A stretch of DNA of 64,000 nucleotides from positions 506,086-570,085 of the forward strand of contig NZ_NSKH01000003.1 of the NCBI RefSeq assembly GCF_003144095.1, in the 5' to 3' direction. Source of the DNA: Streptomyces sp. ICBB 8177. GTDB taxonomy: Bacteria; Actinomycetota; Actinomycetes; Streptomycetales; Streptomycetaceae. The position numbers were made by a program, and so were the translations under genes. Positions 58,722 through 64,000 of the stretch are shown here, in pieces. Position 1 is the stretch's first letter. Every line of letters starts with the position of its first letter. Below the pieces are notes generated by a model, which worked only from the letters and a program-made list of their open reading frames with translations, was not told the DNA's origin and ran no database searches.

Positions 58722-60611
58722 CTAGGGCCGGTACAGGGACTCCACTCGGTCCGCGTACGTGCGCAGCACCGCCGCTCGCTTCAGCTTCAGCGACGGGGTC
58801 AGGTGGCCGCTCATTTCCGTGAAGTCCACCGGGAGCACCGCGAATCGGCGGATCGACTCGGCGCGCGAGACCGTGTAGTTGGCGTCGTCGACCGCCTGCT
58901 GGAGGTCGGCGCGCAGTTCCTCGTCCTCGATCAGCCGCGACAGCGGCACGTCCTGCTTCCGCCGCATCCGCCGCCAGTGCGCGAGCCCGTCCGGGTCCAG
59001 GGTGATGAGCGCGGCGACGTACGGGCGGCCCTCGCCGACCACCATGCACTGGCTGACCAGCGGATGCGCCCGCAGGCGGTTCTCCAGCGGCGCCGGTGCG
59101 ACGTTCTTGCCGCCCGCCGTGATGATGATCTCCTTCTTGCGGCCGGTGATGACCAGATAGCCCTCGTCGTCCAGCCGCCCGATGTCGCCGGTGGCGAACC
59201 AGCCGTCCGCCGAGGCGGGCCGCACGCCGCCGCCGGCCGTCCAGTAGCCCCTGAAGACCTGGGCGCCCGCGAGCAGGACCTCCCCGTCCGCCGCGATCCG
59301 CACCGCCGTGCCCGGCAGCGGGCGGCCCACGGTGCCCAGCCGGGGCGCCTGCGGCGGGGTGACGGTGGCCGCCGCCGTGGTCTCGGTGAGGCCGTAGCCC
59401 TCGAACACCTCGACGCCCGCGCCCGCGTAGAACGCGGCCAGATCCCGGCCGAGCGGCGAGCCGCCGCAGATGACGTGGCGCACGCGGCCGCCGAGCGCCG
59501 CCCGCACGCGCCGGTAGACCAGCGGCTCGTACAGCGCGTGCGCGGCCCGCAGGGCGACCGCGCCGGTGCCGCCCACGGCCAGCGCCTCCCCGTGTCGCCG
59601 GGCGACCCGCGCTGCGCGGTCGAAGGAGGAGGCCCGGCCCATCGACTCGGCGGTGGCCCGGGCGGTGTTGAAGACCTTCTCCAGCACGTAGGGGATCGCC
59701 GGCAGGAACGTCGGGCGGAAGCCGGCCAGGTCGGCGAGCAGGTCGTCGGTGGCGATGCTGGGCGCGTGCCCGAGCCGGACCCGGGCGCGCAGGCAGCCGA
59801 TCGCCACCATCCTCCCGAAGACGTGGCTGAGCGGCAGGAACAGCAGCGTGGACGCGGGCTCCTCGCTGCGCGCCTTGAAGACCGGGTGCAGCAGCTCGGT
59901 CGCGTTGTCGATCTCGGCGAAGAAGTTGCCGTGGGTCAGCACGCAGCCCTTGGGCCGGCCGGTGGTGCCTGAGGTGTAGATCAGGGTGGCGATGGTGTCC
60001 GGTGTGAGGGCGGCGCGGCGCACGCGCACCACCTCGTCGGGGACGCGCCGCCCGGCCGCGGTCAGTTGCGCCAGTGCCGCGGTGTCCAGCTGCCACAGCT
60101 CGCGCAGCGCGGGCAGCTCACCGCGGACCGAGGTGACCAGGCGGGCCTGCTCGACGTTCTCGACCGCGCAGGCCACCGCCCCGGAGTCGGCGAGGATCCA
60201 GGCGGTCTGGGAGGCGGAGGAGGTCGGGTAGACGGGGACGGTGACCGCCCCGGCGGCCCAGGCGGCGAAGTCCAGCAGCGTCCACTCGTACGTCGTCCTG
60301 GCCATGATCGCGATGCGGTCGCCGGGGCGCAGACCGGTGGCGATCAGGCCCTTGGCGACGCCGAGTACCTCGTCGCGGAAGGTGGCGGCGGTGACGTCGT
60401 TCCAGCGGCCGGAGGTGTCCTTGCGGCTGAGTACCGCGTCGCCGGGCGCCTCGCGGGCGTTGTCGAACGGGATGTCGGCGAGGCTGCCGCGGGTGACGGC
60501 GGGCGCGACCGGCGCGGTGGCGGCCTGTACGACGCGGCCCGCGTGGCGGATCAACTCCGGTTCCGGGAGCGCGGGTTCGCGGCTTCCGGCCGCTGGCGGC
60601 ACGCGGGACAT
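58722..60611 (-). CDS. Long-chain acyl-CoA ligase, AMP-binding (FadD-like)
   Basis: A 629-residue adenylating enzyme with the P-loop YTSGTTGRPKGCVLTHGN at about residue 215, GYGLTETTAA, GWFATGDIG and the hinge/Lys motif TGRKKEIIITAGGKNVAP. It activates a fatty acid as the acyl-AMP and transfers it to CoA. The length and the KKEIIITAGGKN motif are those of long-chain ligases. The N-terminal 40 residues are variable. GGGAG lies six bases before the ATG. The gene is single, flanked by a leader-rich csp unit and a small membrane protein gene. Confidence 0.88.
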   Translation of the reverse strand: MSRVPPAAGSREPALPEPELIRHAGRVVQAATAPVAPAVTRGSLADIPFDNAREAPGDAVLSRKDTSGRWNDVTAATFRDEVLGVAKGLIATGLRPGDRIAIMARTTYEWTLLDFAAWAAGAVTVPVYPTSSASQTAWILADSGAVACAVENVEQARLVTSVRGELPALRELWQLDTAALAQLTAAGRRVPDEVVRVRRAALTPDTIATLIYTSGTTGRPKGCVLTHGNFFAEIDNATELLHPVFKARSEEPASTLLFLPLSHVFGRMVAIGCLRARVRLGHAPSIATDDLLADLAGFRPTFLPAIPYVLEKVFNTARATAESMGRASSFDRAARVARRHGEALAVGGTGAVALRAAHALYEPLVYRRVRAALGGRVRHVICGGSPLGRDLAAFYAGAGVEVFEGYGLTETTAAATVTPPQAPRLGTVGRPLPGTAVRIAADGEVLLAGAQVFRGYWTAGGGVRPASADGWFATGDIGRLDDEGYLVITGRKKEIIITAGGKNVAPAPLENRLRAHPLVSQCMVVGEGRPYVAALITLDPDGLAHWRRMRRKQDVPLSRLIEDEELRADLQQAVDDANYTVSRAESIRRFAVLPVDFTEMSGHLTPSLKLKRAAVLRTYADRVESLYRP

Positions 60612-60812
60612 CGGCGGCTCCCGTGGGGCTCGGCGACGCGGGAGGGACCGCCCGGCGCGGCCCGTCGCCCGGCGTCCCGTATACCGCCGGTAACTTACTG
60701 TGGAGTAGGTCGCTCGCCAAGAGGCGCGGCGCGAACTTTCACCCCGCCCCCACGAACCCCGCTCGAAGCCGCCCGGACCGCTCCGGAAGGGGGCGCGTCG
60801 CCGCGAAAGGCC

Positions 60813-61106
60813 TCAGGCGCTCTGGGCGCGGGCCGCGTCGTCCGCCGCGTCCTCGTCGGCCGCCTTCGCCTGGTACGCGGCGCGGGACCGCTCGACGCGC
60901 TCGGAGATCTGCACCGACGCCCGGTCGCGGGCGCCGCGCAGCAGCACGTAGCTCAGCGGCGCGGAGACCACCAGGGCCAGCAGCAGCACCCACAGCAGAT
61001 TCGACTTGCCCAGACCGGCCGGGAGGACGTGCAGGTAGACCAGGCCCCAGATCACGCCGAAGCTGACCAGGAACAGGCCGGCGCGCAGCGCGGTGTAGCG
61101 GAGCAT
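60813..61106 (-). CDS. DUF4229 small membrane protein
   Basis: A 97-residue protein with two membrane helices (AGLFLVSFGVIWGLVYLHVLP and LLWVLLLALVVSAPLSYVLL), then RGARDRASVQISERVERSRAAYQAK, the DUF4229 signature tail, and an acidic end. The function is unknown. The ATG at 61106 (MLRYTALRAG) was chosen; a longer frame start at 61193 would add an unconserved basic stretch. Confidence 0.75.
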   Translation of the reverse strand: MLRYTALRAGLFLVSFGVIWGLVYLHVLPAGLGKSNLLWVLLLALVVSAPLSYVLLRGARDRASVQISERVERSRAAYQAKAADEDAADDAARAQSA

Positions 61107-61202
61107 GGCACTCGGCTTCCAGCTCACAGCGATTCCACTCTTTCGTTCCGGTATTGGGGGTACGTCACGTAGCCCATCCAGTGAAGCACGCACCCTTACC
61201 GA

Positions 61203-61721
61203 TCACGTCAGGGGGAGCCACATCATGACGTCGTCGCGCTCGTCGCCCGGGGCGACGCGGATCGCGGACGGCACCCGGCCGACCTCCTTGTACCCGGCGG
61301 CCTCGTAGAACCGCTCCAGGCCCAGCCCGCCCCGGCAGGTCAGCCGCAGCGCCCGAAGACCCTGGTCGCGGGCGAACTCCTCGGCGGCGCGCAGCAGACG
61401 CAGGCCGACGCCGCGGCCCTGGAGCGCCGGGTCCACCATGACGGTGTACAGCCAGCCCCAGTGACCCATCAGGCGGTGGGTGTTGAGACTCAGGAACGCG
61501 GTGGCCACCGGCCGGTCCCCGTCGAAGCCGACGAGCGGGCGGACCCGGCCCTGCTCGATCTGCGGCAGGTACGCCTCCAGCGACGGGCGCACGTCGTCCT
61601 CGGTCACCGGCGGCACGAACCCGACCGCGCCGCCCGCGTTGCTGACCCGCGCCCACAGCGCGACGAGCGCGTCGCACAGCGCGGGGGTGGGCTCGGGGTC
61701 ACGACGAAAGGTAAGGGTCAT
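61203..61721 (-). CDS. GNAT-family acetyltransferase
   Basis: A 172-residue protein with the GNAT acetyl-CoA motif VDPALQGRGVGLRLLRAAEEFA at about residues 100-120 and the FYEAAGYKEVGR end. The substrate is unknown. The ATG at 61721 starts the conserved part. A small gap separates it from the DUF4229 gene downstream, and it is on the same strand as mqnE upstream. Confidence 0.85.
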   Translation of the reverse strand: MTLTFRRDPEPTPALCDALVALWARVSNAGGAVGFVPPVTEDDVRPSLEAYLPQIEQGRVRPLVGFDGDRPVATAFLSLNTHRLMGHWGWLYTVMVDPALQGRGVGLRLLRAAEEFARDQGLRALRLTCRGGLGLERFYEAAGYKEVGRVPSAIRVAPGDERDDVMMWLPLT

Positions 61722-61798
61722 GAGGCCCAGGGAAGCATTACGCCTCCCGCGCGGGCAAACGCGTTCCGCTCTCTGGACACGACCGCCCGCCGCGCGGC

Positions 61799-61822
61799 GG
61801 GCGGCGGGCGGCGGGCGGCGGG
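61799..61822 (+). repeat. Four-tract G-quadruplex motif
   Basis: The plus strand reads ggg-cggc repeated, with ggg runs at 61799, 61806, 61813 and 61820, all separated by cggc. Next to it, 61784-61803 is a perfect 20-base palindrome. It lies 80-100 bases upstream of the GNAT start. Confidence 0.6.
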
Positions 61823-61994
61823 CGAACAAGCGGGTCCGCGATGGGCGGCCAGACGCCGCGAGGCCACGCGAGGCCGAAAGGCCACGAGGTGCCGGCGCGA
61901 CCGGCGGCGGCACGGACGCCGGGCCCGGGCGGGGGCGCCGGGCCCGGGGCCCGGCGGGACCGCGCACCGCTCCCGGGCCGGCCTCCTGGCCGGA

Positions 61995-63158
61995 TCAGAC
62001 GCGCATCGCCTGCGGGGTCTCGCGGCGGTCCGGGTCGGGGCCCTCGTACTCGCGGATGATCTCGTAGCGGGTGTTGCGCTCCACCGGGCGGAAGCCCGCG
62101 TCCCGGATCAGGTCCAGGATGTCGTCGCGGGTCAGCTTGTTCGGCGTGCCGAAGTCGTCCGCGTCATGGGTGATCTTGTACTCGACCACCGAGCCGTCCA
62201 TGTCGTCGGCGCCGTGGTTGAGCGCGAGCTGCGCGGTCGACAGCCCGTGCATCACCCAGAACACCTTCACGTGCGGCACGTTGTCGAACAGCAGCCGCGA
62301 GACCGCGAAGGTCTTCAGCGCCTCCGCGCCGGTCGCCATCGTGGTGCGCGCCTGAAGGGTGTTGCGGATCTTGCCGTCGGCCATGTCCACGAAGTCGTGC
62401 TGGTAGCGCAGCGGGATGAAGACCTGGAAGCCGCCGGTCTCGTCCTGGAGTTCGCGCAGCCGCAGCACGTGGTCGACGCGGTGCCGGGGCTCCTCGATGT
62501 GCCCGTACAGCATCGTGCACGGGGTCTTGAGACCCTTGGAGTGCGCGAGGCGGTGGATGCGGGACCAGTCCTCCCAATGGGTGCGGTGGTCCACGATGTG
62601 CTGCCGGACCTCCCAGTCGAAGATCTCCGCGCCGCCGCCGGTCAGCGACTCGAGCCCCGCGTCGATCAGTTCGTCCAGGATCTCCGAGGCGCTCAGGCCC
62701 GAGATGGTCTCGAAGTGGTGGATCTCGGTCGCGGTGAACGCCTTCAGCGCCACGTGCGGCAGCGCCTCCTTCAGCGCCCGCAGCGACCGCGGGTAGTACC
62801 GCCACGGCAGCGTCGGGTGGAGGCCGTTGACGATGTGCAGCTCGGTCAGGCTCTCGTTCTCCATCGCCTTCGCCAGCCGCACCGCCTCCTCGATGCGCAT
62901 GGTGTACGCGTCCTTCTCGCCCGGCTTGCGCTGGAACGAGCAGTACGCGCACGACGCGGTGCACACGTTGGTCATGTTGAGGTGGCGGTTGACGTTGAAG
63001 TGGACGACGTCGCCGTTCTTCTTCGTGCGCACGTGGTGGGCGAGGCCGCCCAGCCAGGCCAGGTCGTCGGACTCGTAGAGGGCGATCCCGTCCTCGCGGG
63101 TCAGCCGCTCCCCTGCGTAGACCTTCTCCTCCAGCTCGCGCTTGAGCCCCGCGTCCAT
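61995..63158 (-). CDS. mqnE: Aminofutalosine synthase (radical SAM, MqnE)
   Basis: A 387-residue radical SAM enzyme with CxxxCxxC in CTASCAYCSFQ at about residues 66-73, ELHIVNGLHPTLPWRYYPR, KAFTATEIHHFE, GGGAEIFDWEVRQ and NHGADDMDGSVVEYKITHDA. It joins the chorismate-derived enolpyruvyl benzoate to SAM's adenosine part, giving aminofutalosine. GAAGGAGGG lies just before the ATG at 63158. With mqnA and mqnC it shows that this organism makes menaquinone by the futalosine route. The steps of MqnB and MqnD are not in the window. Confidence 0.94.
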   Translation of the reverse strand: MDAGLKRELEEKVYAGERLTREDGIALYESDDLAWLGGLAHHVRTKKNGDVVHFNVNRHLNMTNVCTASCAYCSFQRKPGEKDAYTMRIEEAVRLAKAMENESLTELHIVNGLHPTLPWRYYPRSLRALKEALPHVALKAFTATEIHHFETISGLSASEILDELIDAGLESLTGGGAEIFDWEVRQHIVDHRTHWEDWSRIHRLAHSKGLKTPCTMLYGHIEEPRHRVDHVLRLRELQDETGGFQVFIPLRYQHDFVDMADGKIRNTLQARTTMATGAEALKTFAVSRLLFDNVPHVKVFWVMHGLSTAQLALNHGADDMDGSVVEYKITHDADDFGTPNKLTRDDILDLIRDAGFRPVERNTRYEIIREYEGPDPDRRETPQAMRV

Positions 63159-63214
63159 CCGCCCTCCTTCGTCAACCGGGCCCGCACGGCTTTCGGCGCG
63201 GGCCCCGACCGAGC

Positions 63215-63676
63215 CTACGCCTGCGTTTCGCCCGGAAGCTCCCCGACCCGGTTCTCCCACTTGGTGGACAGCACCACGGTGGTCCGGGTGCGCGCCACCC
63301 CGCGCAGGCCGGACAGCCTGCGGATGGTGTGCTCCAGGCCGTCCACGTCGGCGACCCGCACCTTGAGCATGTAGGAGTCGTCGCCGGCGATGAACCAGCA
63401 GTCCTCGATCTCCTCCAGGTCGTGCATCCGCCGCGCCACGTCCTCGTGGTCGGCGGCGTCGCTGAGCTGGATGCCGATCAGCGCCGTCGCGCCCAGGCCC
63501 AGGCTGGCCGGGGCCACGGTGGCGCGGTAGCCGGTGATCACCCCCGCCTGCTCCAGGCGGTTGATGCGATCGGTGACGCTCGGGCCGGACAGGCCCACGA
63601 GCCTGCCCAGCTCGGCGTAGGAGGCCCTGCCGTTCTCGCGCAGCGCCTGGATGAGCTGCCTGTCCACCGCGTCCAT
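63215..63676 (-). CDS. Lrp/AsnC-family transcription regulator
   Basis: A 153-residue regulator: helix-turn-helix at about 5-50 (DRQLIQALRENGRASYAELGRLVGLSGPSVTDRINRLEQAG) and the RAM ligand/oligomerisation domain at 65-145 (EEIEDCWFIAGDDSYMLKVRV). The ATG at 63676 (MDAVDRQL) is preferred to a TTG 18 bases earlier, with GGAAGG ten bases upstream. Amino acids are the usual effectors. It lies between mqnE and a UbiX-like gene on the same strand. Confidence 0.9.
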   Translation of the reverse strand: MDAVDRQLIQALRENGRASYAELGRLVGLSGPSVTDRINRLEQAGVITGYRATVAPASLGLGATALIGIQLSDAADHEDVARRMHDLEEIEDCWFIAGDDSYMLKVRVADVDGLEHTIRRLSGLRGVARTRTTVVLSTKWENRVGELPGETQA

Positions 63677-63742
63677 GTACTCGGGGCCTTCCAATCCTGC
63701 TGAAGTCGGGCGGGTTACGGTTCGAATCTAAGGCACGCACCG

Positions 63743-64000
63743 TCAGGTGCTGACATCCGTACCGCCGCCCAGCGTCCCGGTCCACCGGCGGTACAGCTCG
63801 TGCGGGACCCCGGCGGCGTCCAGCGCGCGGCCCGCCACGAAGTCCACCAGCTGCTGCGCGGTGACGGCGCCGGAGTAGAAGGCGGGGGACGCGGGCAGCA
63901 CGACCGCGCCCGCCTCGTCGAGGGCGACCAGCTGGCGCAGCACCGGGCCGCCCAGCGGGGTCTCGCGCACCACGACGACCAGCGGGCGGCGCTCCTTCAG
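63743..64000 (-). CDS. UbiX-like flavin prenyltransferase, C-terminal part
   Basis: The last 85 residues of a gene that continues past the right edge. VVVVRETPLGGPVLRQLVALDEAGAVVLPASPAFYSG and LVDFVAGRALDAAG match the UbiX/Pad1 C-terminus. UbiX makes prenylated FMN for UbiD-type decarboxylases, and a UbiX/UbiD pair is used for late menaquinone steps in futalosine-pathway actinomycetes. The neighbour mqnE supports that assignment. The N-terminal FMN-binding part is outside the window. Confidence 0.8.
   Translation of the reverse strand: MKERRPLVVVVRETPLGGPVLRQLVALDEAGAVVLPASPAFYSGAVTAQQLVDFVAGRALDAAGVPHELYRRWTGTLGGGTDVST

Overview
This 64 kb window is very GC-rich and heavily biased to G/C in third codon positions. 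Genes overlap by ATGA/GTGA, GTG starts are common, and there are no introns or long AT-rich stretches. A complete 14-gene nuo operon, futalosine-pathway menaquinone genes, a fused two-subunit 2-oxoacid:ferredoxin oxidoreductase, a MenJ-type reductase, a DUF4232 lipoprotein and a WXG100/FtsK locus together point to an actinomycete of the Streptomyces/Streptomycetaceae type. Gene order (kor - prenyl synthase - nuo - menJ/menG/mqnC - FtsK - mqnA - csp - acyl-CoA ligase - mqnE - Lrp - ubiX) resembles the core of a Streptomyces chromosome as I remember it. I ran no database search.

Left part (1-18.2 kb). The window opens inside a tightly coupled accessory operon: the end of an amino-acid N-hydroxylase, then a DAO-type flavin oxidase, a condensation-fold acyltransferase and a double VOC protein. 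It looks like the edge of a small natural-product cluster. Then come korA-korB, a KimA-like transporter, an ABC exporter with a LolA/RseB-like envelope protein, an ECF sigma factor with a very short zinc-finger partner, a repeat-rich non-coding stretch, a long-chain prenyl diphosphate synthase, a coupled ATP-grasp/flavoprotein pair, and a small secreted protein.

Middle (18.4-42.7 kb). nuoA-nuoN run on the minus strand. Their promoter region is about 0.8 kb long and shared with a divergent NlpC/P60 hydrolase. It holds two Rex-operator-like palindromes and a degenerate 25-bp repeat. Next are a two-domain YbjQ-like protein, a DUF4232 lipoprotein and a MOSC protein. These are followed by the menaquinone tail and ring genes menJ, menG, a tiny amidohydrolase-like remnant and mqnC.

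Right part (42.9-56.7 kb) is a type VII secretion-like locus. It holds a membrane-anchored beta-propeller/FN3 protein, MoxR, DUF58, a transglutaminase-fold protein with its catalytic residues replaced, a degenerate kinase with an extracellular FN3 domain, a WXG100-size protein without the Trp, and a 1466-residue EssC/EccC-like ATPase. The end (56.8-64 kb) has mqnA, a cold-shock protein with a structured leader, an acyl-CoA ligase, a DUF4229 protein, a GNAT, mqnE, an Lrp regulator and the edge of a UbiX-like gene.

Functionally, much of the window serves respiration. KorAB makes reduced ferredoxin, Nuo feeds electrons to menaquinone, and mqnA/mqnC/mqnE, menG, menJ and the prenyl synthase make and tailor that quinone. 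A redox-sensing Rex site in front of nuo fits this. The parts most worth a second look are the N-hydroxylase/oxidase operon at the left edge, the EssC-like locus with its set of pseudoenzymes, and the nuo/NlpC intergenic region.
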